64,000 nt of DNA from Flavobacteriales bacterium (lineage in GTDB: Bacteria > Bacteroidota > Bacteroidia > JACJYZ01), in the NCBI GenBank assembly GCA_020435415.1, contig JAGQZQ010000001.1, forward strand, positions 90,228 through 154,227, in the 5' to 3' direction. The notes beneath the pieces were generated by a model. That model searched no databases, was not told the origin of the DNA, and saw nothing but the letters and a program-made list of their open reading frames with translations. The position numbers and the translations under genes were made by a program. Positions 16,336-25,022 of the stretch are shown here, in pieces; within the stretch, counting starts at the first letter, position 1; each line of letters opens with the position of its first letter.

Positions 16336-16845
16336 ATGTATGCAATCGTAAAGATAGGCGGACACCAGTACAAGGTCGAAAAGGACCAGGAGGTGTTTGT
16401 AAACAAACTCGCTCAGAATGAGGGAGATCAGGTATTGCTGGATAAAGTGTTGCTGATTGACAACAAAGGAAAAGTGACCACCGGTGCACCCACCATTGCA
16501 GGTGCAGGTGTAACAGCTACCATTGTTGAGCACATGAAGGCAGACAAAGTTTTGGTCTTCAAGAAGAAGAGAAGAAAAGGCTACCGCAAACTGAACGGTC
16601 ATCGCCAATCCATCAGCCGTATCAAGATCGAAAAGATCGAAGAAACAGGCGCGAAGGCTCCGGTTAACAAGGCTAAGGCTGCTGCTCCCAAAGCGGAAAC
16701 CGAAGTAGCACCGAAGGAAGAAGACAAAAAAAAGGCAGCAGCTCCTAAAAAAGAGGCCGCCCCAAAAGCAGATACCAAGAAAGCACCCGCTGCAAAGGCA
16801 GCTCCAAAGGCTGAGAAAACAAAAAAAGAAGACAAAGGCGAATAA
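16336..16845 (+). CDS. rplU: 50S ribosomal protein L21 with a long Lys/Ala tail
   Basis: Residues 1 to about 103 are a normal bL21: MYAIVKIGGHQYKVEKDQEV, a central barrel, and KKKRRKGYRKLNGHRQ, which binds 23S rRNA. Beyond this is an extension of about 65 residues built of Ala, Lys, Pro and Glu (KAAAPK- and EEDKKKAAAPKK-like words), so the protein is 169 residues against about 103 usual. The tail is basic, disordered in appearance and internally repetitive. Such tails are seen in some Bacteroidota bL21 proteins; its role is unknown. It is co-transcribed with rpmA, 20 bases downstream. Confidence 0.95.
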   Translation: MYAIVKIGGHQYKVEKDQEVFVNKLAQNEGDQVLLDKVLLIDNKGKVTTGAPTIAGAGVTATIVEHMKADKVLVFKKKRRKGYRKLNGHRQSISRIKIEKIEETGAKAPVNKAKAAAPKAETEVAPKEEDKKKAAAPKKEAAPKADTKKAPAAKAAPKAEKTKKEDKGE

Positions 16846-16865
16846 CCTTATAACCGTATACAACC

Positions 16866-17126
16866 ATGGCACATAAAAAAGGAGTCGGTAGTTCCAGGAA
16901 CGGTAGAGAATCAGAAAGTAAACGTCTGGGCATTAAAATTTTCGGTGGACAAAAAGTAATCGCCGGAAATATTATCGTGCGTCAACGCGGCACAAAACAC
17001 CATCCGGGCCTGAACGTAGGCATCGGAAAAGACCACACCCTGTTTGCTCTTACCGGCGGTGTTGTGGAATTTAAGCGCAAAAAAGATAACAAATCGTATG
17101 TTTCAGTGGTTGAACCCGGCCAATAG
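16866..17126 (+). CDS. rpmA: 50S ribosomal protein L27
   Basis: An 86-residue bL27 starting [22 protein letters not shown], without the cleavable N-terminal extension found in Firmicutes. The [21 protein letters not shown] core is intact. Its N-terminus reaches the peptidyl-transferase centre. It is the second gene of the rplU-rpmA operon and is followed by an intrinsic terminator. Confidence 0.97.
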   Translation: MAHKKGVGSSRNGRESESKRLGIKIFGGQKVIAGNIIVRQRGTKHHPGLNVGIGKDHTLFALTGGVVEFKRKKDNKSYVSVVEPGQ

Positions 17127-17148
17127 AAACATCTGAATCATTATTTTT

Positions 17149-17181
17149 AAAATCCCGATCAGTTGTTCGGGATTTTTTTTT
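17149..17181 (+). terminator. Intrinsic terminator of rplU-rpmA
   Basis: AAAATCCCGA (17149-17158) pairs perfectly with TCGGGATTTT (17167-17176) around an 8-base loop and runs into a nine-T tract. It lies 22 bases after the rpmA stop. Confidence 0.92.
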
Positions 17182-17205
17182 GAACCAATAAAAACCATTG
17201 ACCAA

Positions 17206-18474
17206 ATGCTGCCTATTCAAATTATCCGGGACCAAACCGACGAGGTGGTAAAAAAGCTAAAGAAGAAGAATGTCGATGCCCGTGCAACCATCGACCGCAT
17301 TCTGGCCCTCGACCAGGAGCGCCGGACAACCCAGGCGGAGAACGATGACCTGCTGGCAGAAGCCAATCAACTTGCACGCTCCATCGGTGACCTATATAAA
17401 CAGGGCAAGGCACAGGAAGCAGAACAAATGAAGACCCGCTCTTCAGAATTGAAAGAGCAGAGCAAAACACTCAGCGAAAAACTCGATACCATCGAGCAAT
17501 CCATCCGCGACGTGCTGGTTGAACTTCCCAACCTGCCTCATGATTCCGTCCCGGAGGGAAAAACGCCGGAAGACAACGTGGTGGTCAGAGAAGGTGGTAA
17601 AACCCCGGAACTGGGTGACAACGCTATGCCCCACTGGGAACTGGCAGAAAAATACCGCCTCATCGATTTCGGTTTGGGCAACAAGGTAACAGGTGCCGGC
17701 TTTCCGGTATACCAGGGCAAAGGAGCCAGACTCCAGCGAGCCCTGATCAATTTCTTTCTGGACCGGGCACTTGCAGAAGGCTATGAAGAATTCCAGCCGC
17801 CCATCCTGGTGAATAAAGACTCTGCCTTTGCTACCGGTCAACTCCCCGATAAGGAAGGGCAAATGTACACCGCCGAAAAGGATGAACTTTATGTGATCCC
17901 GACAGCCGAAGTCCCACTGACCAACTTATGGCGTGACATGGTGGTGGAGACCTCACAACTTCCGATCAGGATGGTGGGCTACACCCCTTGCTTCAGACGA
18001 GAAGCAGGTTCTTATGGTAAAGATGTAAGGGGCCTTAATCGTTTACATCAGTTCGACAAAGTAGAGATCGTTCAGATCAGCCATCCCGACCAATCCTACG
18101 AGATTCTGGAAAAGATGGCAAGCTATGTGGAAGGCCTCCTGCAGGCACTGGAACTCCCCTACCGCGTGCTGAAGTTATGTGGCGGAGATATGGGCTTTAC
18201 CGCCGCACTGACCTACGACATGGAAGTGTATTCCGCCGCGCAAAAGAGATGGCTCGAGGTGAGCTCCGTATCTAATTTCGAAAGCTACCAGGCCAACCGG
18301 CTCAAGCTCCGTTTCAAGGAAGATAAGGTAAACAAACTCGCACATACGCTGAATGGAAGCGCCCTCGCCCTGCCCCGGATCGTTGCCGCGCTGCTGGAAA
18401 ACAACCAAACCGAGAAAGGCATTCGCATCCCCAAAGCACTTGAACCCTATACCCGTTTTGAATATGTTGATTAG
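17206..18474 (+). CDS. serS: Seryl-tRNA synthetase
   Basis: A 422-residue class II synthetase that charges tRNA-Ser (and tRNA-Sec where present). Residues 1 to about 105 form the long tRNA-binding coiled coil, rich in Glu, Lys and Gln. The catalytic domain shows motif 2 (PCFRREAGSYGKDVRGLNRLHQFDKVE) and motif 3 (NGSALALPRIVAALLENNQ), with the serine-site segment LEVSSVSNFESYQANRL. Length and motifs are standard. Its last 11 bases overlap the start of the next gene. Confidence 0.97.
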   Translation: MLPIQIIRDQTDEVVKKLKKKNVDARATIDRILALDQERRTTQAENDDLLAEANQLARSIGDLYKQGKAQEAEQMKTRSSELKEQSKTLSEKLDTIEQSIRDVLVELPNLPHDSVPEGKTPEDNVVVREGGKTPELGDNAMPHWELAEKYRLIDFGLGNKVTGAGFPVYQGKGARLQRALINFFLDRALAEGYEEFQPPILVNKDSAFATGQLPDKEGQMYTAEKDELYVIPTAEVPLTNLWRDMVVETSQLPIRMVGYTPCFRREAGSYGKDVRGLNRLHQFDKVEIVQISHPDQSYEILEKMASYVEGLLQALELPYRVLKLCGGDMGFTAALTYDMEVYSAAQKRWLEVSSVSNFESYQANRLKLRFKEDKVNKLAHTLNGSALALPRIVAALLENNQTEKGIRIPKALEPYTRFEYVD

Positions 18475-19018
18475 ATTCACCCTTTACCTTTGTTTGGCGG
18501 CTGGTATGCTGAGCACAGCCACCTCATGCTCCGACCCATCGGAAAATAACCTGGTGGTGTTAGACAGCCTGCAAACCGAAATCCGTCAACTTGATGATTT
18601 TCTAAAAAGCATTGACTACAAACAATCCATGGCATGCCTGGACAGTGTCAACGATGGATTGCACACCATAGCCGCGGAATACCAGGATACTTTTCCAAAG
18701 AGCCTGGCGGTGATGGTTTCGTCCTATCGTGGTATTCGCAAACCCCTATCAAATTTAAAGGACCGTTACCACGTTTATCTTCAGGAGATGCAAACCTCCG
18801 CAAACCAGATCGACAACCTGAGAAAAGATATCCAGGAGGGCAATCTGGAAGGTTCGTTGGTTGACAAATATCTGAATGACGAAAGAGAAGCTTTGGCCTC
18901 ATGGCAACAGGAAATAGAAAAAACCGTAAACATGGCCAAAAAGAAACTGATCCAGTACGATTCAATACAACCTTATATCAGACACACGGTTGATAGCCTG
19001 AAGGCCGCCCACCTATGA
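18464..19018 (+). CDS. Predicted lipoprotein with helical bundle, unknown function
   Basis: A 184-residue protein with the signal MLIRFTLYLCLAAGMLSTATSC (lipid-modified Cys22). The mature part is almost wholly alpha-helical, with heptad-like stretches (DSLQTEIRQLDDFLKSID, MQTSANQIDNLRKDIQEGNLEG, WQQEIEKTVNMAKKKLIQYDS). A longer frame exists upstream inside serS, but it would hide the signal peptide, so the ATG at 18464 is used. It overlaps serS by 11 bp and shares ATGA with the following TPR gene. The lipoprotein and TPR protein are therefore probably made together and may form an envelope complex. Confidence 0.8.
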   Translation: MLIRFTLYLCLAAGMLSTATSCSDPSENNLVVLDSLQTEIRQLDDFLKSIDYKQSMACLDSVNDGLHTIAAEYQDTFPKSLAVMVSSYRGIRKPLSNLKDRYHVYLQEMQTSANQIDNLRKDIQEGNLEGSLVDKYLNDEREALASWQQEIEKTVNMAKKKLIQYDSIQPYIRHTVDSLKAAHL

Positions 19019-20847
19019 TGTGGAAACGAATCATATACCTGCTTACCCTCAGCTGCTCGCTGCTTGCATCAGGTTCGGTATTTGCTCAGACGGAAACAGA
19101 CGAGCAATTGGCCGGGTTATACCTACAACAGAAAGATTACGAAAAGGCGGTTTATTACTACGAAAAATTATTCGAGTCCCGGCCTGACAATTATTACTAC
19201 CAACCCCTGCTGACATGCTATCTGGAACTGGCGGACTTCAAGAAAGCGGAAAAGCTGGTCCGGAAGCAAATCAAGAATAACCCCACAAGTCTGGCATACC
19301 AGGTAGACCTGGGCTATGTCTATCGCAAGTCCGGTGAAGATAAAGACGCCGAGCAACAATACGAGAAAACGGTACGTGAACTTCCGGCTATTCAGAAAGA
19401 GGTGATCGATCTTGCCAATACCTTCATGGGGAAAGGGGAAACGCGTTTTGCAGTCGTTGCCTACCTAAGAGGAAGGGTCCTGTTCAATGGTATTTACACC
19501 TTCAATATGGAACTGGCCGAAATCTACGCGGCCAATGGAGAATACATCAAAATGTTCGAAGAATATATTTCCCTGCTAGACCAGGACCCTTCGTACATCC
19601 AAACCGTGCAGAATGCCCTGCAGGCCAAAATAGGAAATGACGTCACCGGAGAACGAAGGGAGCTGCTCAAGAGTCTTCTACTCAAACATATTCAGAAATA
19701 CCCGGATGCCGTGGTCTTTTCCGAACTGTTGACCTGGTATTACATGCAGGAGAAACAATTCGGATCTGCCCTCATACAAGCCAAAGCCTTGGACAAGCGG
19801 CTTCGTGAGAATGGCCAGCGTATTATGAACCTGGCCGCTATTGCAACACAAAATCGTGATTACGATGTTGCCATTGATTGCTATAACTACATCATCGGCA
19901 AAGGAAACAATGGCTACCACTACCCCGATGCTCGCGTGCTGATGCTGGAAGTCATGTATCTTAAGATCACCACAAATCCAGGTGTTCAGCAAAGTGAAAT
20001 CACCACCCTTCAGACAAAATACAAGGAAACCCTGAATGAATTCGGCATTTCCGATCGTACCTCTTTGATGGTGCGTGACCTGGCCCACCTTGAGGCATTT
20101 TATCTTCACGATATGGATGCCGGCATCGGAGAACTGACCGGCATGCTGGAAGCACCGGGAATCTCAAAGTCCAAACTGGCGGAAGTCAAACTGGAACTGG
20201 CCGACATTTATCTGCTGACAGGAGAACGCTGGGAGGCAACCCTGCTGTACAGTCAGGTCGAGAAGGATTTTAAGAACGACCCCATAGGTCACCAGGCCAA
20301 GCTACGCAATGCAAAGTTATCCTACTATATGGGCGATTTCAACTGGGCAAAAGCCCAGCTGGATGTGCTGAAAGCAGCTACCACCAAGCTGATTGCCAAC
20401 GACGCCCTCGACCTTTCCCTCCTGATCACCGATAACCAGGATGGTGACTCTCTTGATCTCCCGCTACAGATGTACGCCCGCGCTGACCTGTTGTCTTTCA
20501 GAAACAAAGACAGCCTCGCCCTCCTTGCGCTGGATTCCATTTCACAGCTGGCCATTACGCACGCTTTGGCAGATGAAATCCTTTTCAAGAAAGCAGAGAT
20601 CATGGAAAAACATGGCCGGTTTAAAGAGGCGGCTAACTTCTATCAAAAGATCATCGACAATTATTCGTTTGATATCCTGGCGGACAATGCCTTGTTCAAC
20701 CTTGCTGAACTCTACCAATATCGCCTGAATGACCCAACCAAAGCGATGGAACTCTACCAAAAGCTACTGGTTGACCACCCGGGCAGTTTGCTGTCCGTGG
20801 AAGCCAGGAAACGATTCCGGGAGTTACGGGGAGACAAGTTGAATTAA
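19015..20847 (+). CDS. Large exported TPR-repeat protein
   Basis: A 610-residue protein with a cleavable signal peptide (MMWKRIIYLLTLSCSLLASGSVFAQ). The rest is a long array of tetratricopeptide-like repeats, clearest at AGLYLQQKDYEKAVYYYEKLFESRPDN, YQVDLGYVYRKSGEDKDAEQQYEKTV, LADIYLLTGERWEATLLYSQVEKDF and ALFNLAELYQYRLNDPTKAMELYQKLL. TPR proteins of this size in Bacteroidota scaffold envelope complexes, including type IX secretion and surface assembly. Its partner is probably the adjacent lipoprotein. Its stop codon (20845-20847) lies inside a heptamer repeat. Confidence 0.88.
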   Translation: MMWKRIIYLLTLSCSLLASGSVFAQTETDEQLAGLYLQQKDYEKAVYYYEKLFESRPDNYYYQPLLTCYLELADFKKAEKLVRKQIKNNPTSLAYQVDLGYVYRKSGEDKDAEQQYEKTVRELPAIQKEVIDLANTFMGKGETRFAVVAYLRGRVLFNGIYTFNMELAEIYAANGEYIKMFEEYISLLDQDPSYIQTVQNALQAKIGNDVTGERRELLKSLLLKHIQKYPDAVVFSELLTWYYMQEKQFGSALIQAKALDKRLRENGQRIMNLAAIATQNRDYDVAIDCYNYIIGKGNNGYHYPDARVLMLEVMYLKITTNPGVQQSEITTLQTKYKETLNEFGISDRTSLMVRDLAHLEAFYLHDMDAGIGELTGMLEAPGISKSKLAEVKLELADIYLLTGERWEATLLYSQVEKDFKNDPIGHQAKLRNAKLSYYMGDFNWAKAQLDVLKAATTKLIANDALDLSLLITDNQDGDSLDLPLQMYARADLLSFRNKDSLALLALDSISQLAITHALADEILFKKAEIMEKHGRFKEAANFYQKIIDNYSFDILADNALFNLAELYQYRLNDPTKAMELYQKLLVDHPGSLLSVEARKRFRELRGDKLN

Positions 20848-20998
20848 GAATTAGGAATGAAGCGTGGAGATATGGTATGCCTTCACGCTTTGTTCTGGCT
20901 TATGGGGTCTGAATCTATCTTATCGCTTCAATGATCTTTAACAGTTCGTTGGTTAATGTTACCCAGATGATCCCCCTTTCATTCCTAATTCTTAATTC
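20841..20998. repeat. 21-bp perfect inverted repeat bracketing the gap before gpmI
   Basis: Arm 20841-20861 is the exact reverse complement of 20978-20998. Each arm is three heptamers (GAATTAA, GAATTAG, GAATGAA). Inside is a smaller hairpin, AAGCGTG (20860-20866) with CACGCTT (20884-20890). The outer arm covers the TPR gene stop codon. The layout resembles a small non-autonomous element, but no target duplication was identified. Confidence 0.8.
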
Positions 20999-21012
20999 TT
21001 AATTCTTAATTC
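20987..21012. repeat. Heptamer array, AATTCTT type
   Basis: Three exact AATTCTT units and a partial AATTC. The array overlaps the right arm of the inverted repeat and lies just upstream of the gpmI promoter box. Confidence 0.85.
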
Positions 21013-21017
21013 ATCAG

Positions 21018-21025
21018 TATCTTTG
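21018..21025 (+). promoter_or_regulatory. Probable -7 box for gpmI
   Basis: TATCTTTG fits the Bacteroidota -7 consensus TAnnTTTG and is 20 bases before the gpmI ATG. The -33 position falls in the AATTCTT array and no clear TTG is present, so the assignment is tentative. Confidence 0.45.
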
Positions 21026-21044
21026 TCGTTCATAACCTTTCACC

Positions 21045-22604
21045 ATGAGCGATACTCCCTTTCAGAAAACCGTGCTGCTTATCCTTGACGGATGGGGCGA
21101 CGGTAACGGCAGTCAATCCGATGCCATTGCACGGGCCAATACCCCTTTTGTTGACGGGCTGTATGATAAATACCCACATGCCCACCTTCTTACTTCAGGC
21201 GAAGACGTGGGTCTGCCCGCCGGACAAATGGGCAACTCGGAAGTAGGTCACCTGAACATCGGTGCCGGAAGAATCGTTTATCAGGACCTTCAACGCATCA
21301 ACAAAGCAATCCTGGACGGTGAGATCAAGGCAAACCCCGCCTTGCAGAAAGCATTTGAGACCGCCAAAAACAACAATGTCAAACTGCACCTCATCGGTCT
21401 GGTGTCCGATGGCGGCGTTCATTCGCACATCAACCACTTGAAGGCGCTTTGCGACCTGGCGGAAGATGCCGGTGTCCCGCAGACATACATCCACGCATTT
21501 ACGGATGGGCGCGATTGCGATCCCAAAAGCGGACTTGGTTTTATAAAGGATCTCGAAAAACATATTCAGAATAAGCCTGTCTCCATCGCATCGGTCATCG
21601 GTCGCTATTACGCCATGGACCGGGACAAACGATGGGAGCGTGTAAGAGAAGCCTATGACCTGCTGGTTCACGGCAAAGGGGAAAGGGTCACCAATGCAGA
21701 ACTTGCCATTGAGAGCTCATACGACCATGATATCACCGACGAGTTTATCCGTGCACATGTGTGCACCAACGACATCGGAGTGCCGGTCGCAACCATCTCC
21801 GAAGGTGATGTCGTGCTGTGTTTCAACTTCCGCACTGACAGATGCCGTGAAATCACACAGGCGCTGACGCAACAGGATTTTCCGGAACAGGACATGCACA
21901 AGCTCAACCTTCACTACGTGACCATGACAGTCTACGATGAGACCTTCAAAGGGGTGGACGTGATGTTCAGGAAGGACAATCTGAAAAATACCCTTGGCGA
22001 GGTTTTATCCGATGCAGGAAAAAAGCAAATCCGTATTGCGGAAACTGAGAAATATCCGCATGTGACATTCTTCTTTTCAGGCGGAAGAGAGGAACCTTTC
22101 CCGGGAGAGAAGCGCATTATGATCAACTCACCCAAGGTGGCAACCTATGACCTCCAACCGGAGATGAGTGCCTGGGAAGTGACGGATGCCATCGCCACGG
22201 AACTGATGAATGAAGACACCGACTTCGTTTGTCTGAATTTTGCCAACCCCGATATGGTAGGCCATACCGGCGTTTACGAAGCGATTGTAAAAGCAGTGGA
22301 GACCATTGATGCATGCGTAAAACGCGTAGTTGAAACCGGCATCACCCATGGATACAGTTTCCTCATCATCGCCGACCATGGCAATGCCGACTTTGCCATC
22401 AATGATGACGGCACACCGAATACGGCACACACCACCAATCCGGTTCCTGCCATTCTTATCCATCCGAAACTTAAATCCATACAGAATGGTATCCTGGCCG
22501 ATGTGGCGCCTACGTTGCTAAATATGATGGGATTGGATCAACCGAAAGAAATGACGGGAAATGTACTGGTCAGGGCATCTTCCAGAATCCCGGAAACGCA
22601 CTGA
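21045..22604 (+). CDS. gpmI: 2,3-bisphosphoglycerate-independent phosphoglycerate mutase
   Basis: A 519-residue manganese-dependent glycolytic enzyme of the alkaline phosphatase superfamily that interconverts 3- and 2-phosphoglycerate. Metal and catalytic sites are visible: Asp15 in LLILDGWGDG, nucleophile Ser65 in GQMGNSEVGHLNIGAGR, TDGRDCDPKSG and RYYAMDRDKRWERV for substrate, and the second metal cluster in NPDMVGHTG, ADHGNAD and NTAHTTNPVP. Length is typical. It is a single-gene unit followed by a heptamer array. Confidence 0.97.
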   Translation: MSDTPFQKTVLLILDGWGDGNGSQSDAIARANTPFVDGLYDKYPHAHLLTSGEDVGLPAGQMGNSEVGHLNIGAGRIVYQDLQRINKAILDGEIKANPALQKAFETAKNNNVKLHLIGLVSDGGVHSHINHLKALCDLAEDAGVPQTYIHAFTDGRDCDPKSGLGFIKDLEKHIQNKPVSIASVIGRYYAMDRDKRWERVREAYDLLVHGKGERVTNAELAIESSYDHDITDEFIRAHVCTNDIGVPVATISEGDVVLCFNFRTDRCREITQALTQQDFPEQDMHKLNLHYVTMTVYDETFKGVDVMFRKDNLKNTLGEVLSDAGKKQIRIAETEKYPHVTFFFSGGREEPFPGEKRIMINSPKVATYDLQPEMSAWEVTDAIATELMNEDTDFVCLNFANPDMVGHTGVYEAIVKAVETIDACVKRVVETGITHGYSFLIIADHGNADFAINDDGTPNTAHTTNPVPAILIHPKLKSIQNGILADVAPTLLNMMGLDQPKEMTGNVLVRASSRIPETH

Positions 22605-22610
22605 CGTATT

Positions 22611-22638
22611 ATTCCTGATTCGTCATTCTTAATTCTTA
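22611..22638. repeat. Heptamer array, ATTCTTA type
   Basis: Four units in phase: ATTCCTG, ATTCGTC, ATTCTTA, ATTCTTA. It starts 6 bases after the gpmI stop and contains the stop codon (22629-22631) of the minus-strand beta-helix gene. Confidence 0.8.
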
Positions 22639-24671
22639 ACCACCCTTTCCGTCATCGCCTCCCCATCGGGGGTTTCCGCATATAACATGTAGGTTCCGGA
22701 AGGAAATGTGGAAAGATCAATGTAGAGTTGATTGGTACCCGATTGCAGATTTGCCTCCGTTGTATAGACTGTCTGGCCAATCATATTGATCATTCTTACC
22801 CGTGATAAACCTGGTAGCTGTGAACGGATCATACAATTCACAAAACGATCCGAAGGATTGGGGTAAAGGACCAATTCAGCCGTTCCATGCTGTTCGCACC
22901 GCACCTGCATCCAGGGCCACGTTTTCCGCTGGCCGTTCATGTCGGTTTGGGCAAGACGGTAATACCGTGCGGTACCGTTAAAGTCGTTATCATCGGTAAC
23001 CTCGTACAGGAGAAGATCAGTGCTGTTGCCCGCGCCTTTTACCGTAACAACGGTTTCCGCATTTACCGCATCCATACTTTTTTCTATGGTAAAGAAGTCA
23101 TTGTTGACTTCAGATGCGGTGATCCACGTTATCTTAATACCAGCGTTCGCAGGATCACAATCCACGGAAAAGGAACGAAGGGTGATGGGCAGGGCGGCTT
23201 CCGCTTCTACAGCGCCAACATCTGATGGTGTACCCCTCGAGCCTCCGTAAATATCATCGGTAATGGCCAGGGAAGTACCTACGTTCAATGCCGCCGACCC
23301 GACGGTAAGATCCAGGTCAAAAGTAGATACATCGTTGTAATTCGGGTTGCCTTCCACCGCATTTTCGTCTCCCGAGGTGCCACCTGCATTCGTATGATCC
23401 GCACCCTGCCAGGAAGCCAGTGTGGTGTAACTGGTCATTGTTATCGCGTTCCTCCCGAATGCCGCCCCGTTAGGTGCATAGTAAACGTTATAGTCACATG
23501 TAGTGGGACGGGAAGAATTGGTGCTGTTATCATTAATATTTATGCATGCATAGCTTGAGGAAGCCGCTCCGGAATAAAAGATATTATTCACGATGTCCCA
23601 GTTCTTCAGAGACACAGCGCCTGATCCGAGCAATGCATTCTGTGAATTATAGAATGAATTATAATACAGATCAACCGTGGTGGCCTCATTGGAGGTTAGC
23701 CCGTTCACGGAACCAGTAATGATGTTATTATATATTTCGTGGTTGGTGATGGAGGAATTAAAGAATGCATTCAGATAAATCCCGACGTTTCCGTTGCGTA
23801 TGGAATTTTTATAGATGTCCACGCTCAACACATCATCAATATAAATGCCTGTGGTACCGGCAGTGGTGGAGGAAGAATACACCGTGTCATTGTATATGGC
23901 AATACCCGAGGGTGTGGTCCAGAAGGCCTGGCAGTAAATACCTCTTCCTCCTGAAGGGTATGTGATATTGCAGTGGTGAATGCTATTGTTTGAATAAGCT
24001 CCGTAGGAGATATCGTCATTCATGTGTATGGTTCGGTAGCCACCGGAGTTGGACTGGCTGATCGTACAACTGTCAATCTCAGTATCATCAATATCACCTA
24101 CCATGTAGATACACCTTCCGCCGGTAGCTGATGTCTGGGTGATCTTACAATTGTTGAAGTAGTGATTATCCGCATTGCCATACAAATACACAGCTGAATA
24201 TGTGTTACCCGTAGCAGTGATGGTCATATCCTCAAATTTCACCCATTGGACGAGGGTACTGCTTCCGTTCAGGTAAACGGTGTTACCCGAACCGTATGTG
24301 AGGATGGTCACGTCCTTGCCAGCTCCGCGGAATGTCACGTGTCCGGATATTGAACCATCGTCACTGGATGTGACAGTCACTTGTCCGCTGTAGGTTCCTT
24401 TGTCGATGTAAACAACATCACCTGCCACCAGTGCATAGGTACTGATCACATTGGCGATGGTGAGCTTGGGTGTGCTCACACTGGTCCCGTTATTGGAATT
24501 ATTTCCTACGGCCGTGCACCAGATGTCACCAACAGTGCTGGCATCGTTTACATAATAGCTGGTGGCAAATGCCGGGTTGAGACCTGCAAAGTTAATGGCC
24601 ACGAAAGCGAGCATTGCACCCGTTCTGGTCAATGCTCCTCCGCATGTTAACATTTGAAAAATATTTTTCAT
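22629..24671 (-). CDS. Secreted right-handed beta-helix protein with type IX sorting domain
   Basis: A 680-residue protein with an N-terminal signal peptide (cleavage near FATS). A long parallel beta-helix follows, about residues 60-470, seen as short repeating strands rich in Asn, Gly, Ser and Tyr (NCKITQTSATGGRCIYMVG, SIHHCNITYPSGGRGIYCQ, NSIRNGNVGIYLNAF). This fold is common in polysaccharide lyases and epimerases, but no catalytic motif could be identified. A FnIII-like region follows (ITWITASEVNNDFFTIEKS). The C-terminal type A sorting domain ends GTNQLYIDLSTFPSGTYMLYAE, so export by the type IX system and surface attachment are expected. The last residues VVKN are encoded by heptamer array. 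Confidence 0.9.
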   Translation of the reverse strand: MKNIFQMLTCGGALTRTGAMLAFVAINFAGLNPAFATSYYVNDASTVGDIWCTAVGNNSNNGTSVSTPKLTIANVISTYALVAGDVVYIDKGTYSGQVTVTSSDDGSISGHVTFRGAGKDVTILTYGSGNTVYLNGSSTLVQWVKFEDMTITATGNTYSAVYLYGNADNHYFNNCKITQTSATGGRCIYMVGDIDDTEIDSCTISQSNSGGYRTIHMNDDISYGAYSNNSIHHCNITYPSGGRGIYCQAFWTTPSGIAIYNDTVYSSSTTAGTTGIYIDDVLSVDIYKNSIRNGNVGIYLNAFFNSSITNHEIYNNIITGSVNGLTSNEATTVDLYYNSFYNSQNALLGSGAVSLKNWDIVNNIFYSGAASSSYACININDNSTNSSRPTTCDYNVYYAPNGAAFGRNAITMTSYTTLASWQGADHTNAGGTSGDENAVEGNPNYNDVSTFDLDLTVGSAALNVGTSLAITDDIYGGSRGTPSDVGAVEAEAALPITLRSFSVDCDPANAGIKITWITASEVNNDFFTIEKSMDAVNAETVVTVKGAGNSTDLLLYEVTDDNDFNGTARYYRLAQTDMNGQRKTWPWMQVRCEQHGTAELVLYPNPSDRFVNCMIRSQLPGLSRVRMINMIGQTVYTTEANLQSGTNQLYIDLSTFPSGTYMLYAETPDGEAMTERVVKN

Positions 24672-25022
24672 GGTGGTTCGGTTGAGATGTCTTCTACTCC
24701 TAAAACAATCAACTGATGGACAGGGTAAAGTTAAGACATTAATTTGACATCAAAAGCCGCAGGGAAAATGGTAATGTTGAGATAAATCAACTGTGATGTA
24801 TGATGGGTGATGTACGATGTGTGATGGGTGATGTAAGTGGATAAAAGCTAACAATTGTGACATAAACCTTTCAATTATTCATCATCCCAAATCATATTTC
24901 TACGTGTAGTGGGGCTATGTTCTAATAACCACGTATGCTTCTGCCGTGTTCAAGTGCCGGAAGCTGAGCGCTGCTCTCAGGCATTCTCTCTATATTTACG
25001 CTCTACATTTAATCTTACGGTT
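24672..25022. other. 351-bp divergent intergenic region with a heptamer array
   Basis: This lies between the divergent beta-helix and M20 genes. No convincing ORF or RNA was seen. The only structure noted is the heptamer array at 24794-24835. Confidence 0.6.
24794..24835. repeat. Heptamer array, TGATGTA/TGATGGG type
   Basis: Six units in exact 7-bp phase: TGATGTA, TGATGGG, TGATGTA, CGATGTG, TGATGGG, TGATGTA. Unlike most arrays here it is not next to a stop codon; it lies between two divergent start codons. Confidence 0.88.

Noticed and set aside
24909-25022. N-terminal extension of the M20 peptidase
   Set aside because: The 38 upstream codons have no family similarity and the ATG at 25023 gives a standard N-terminus.
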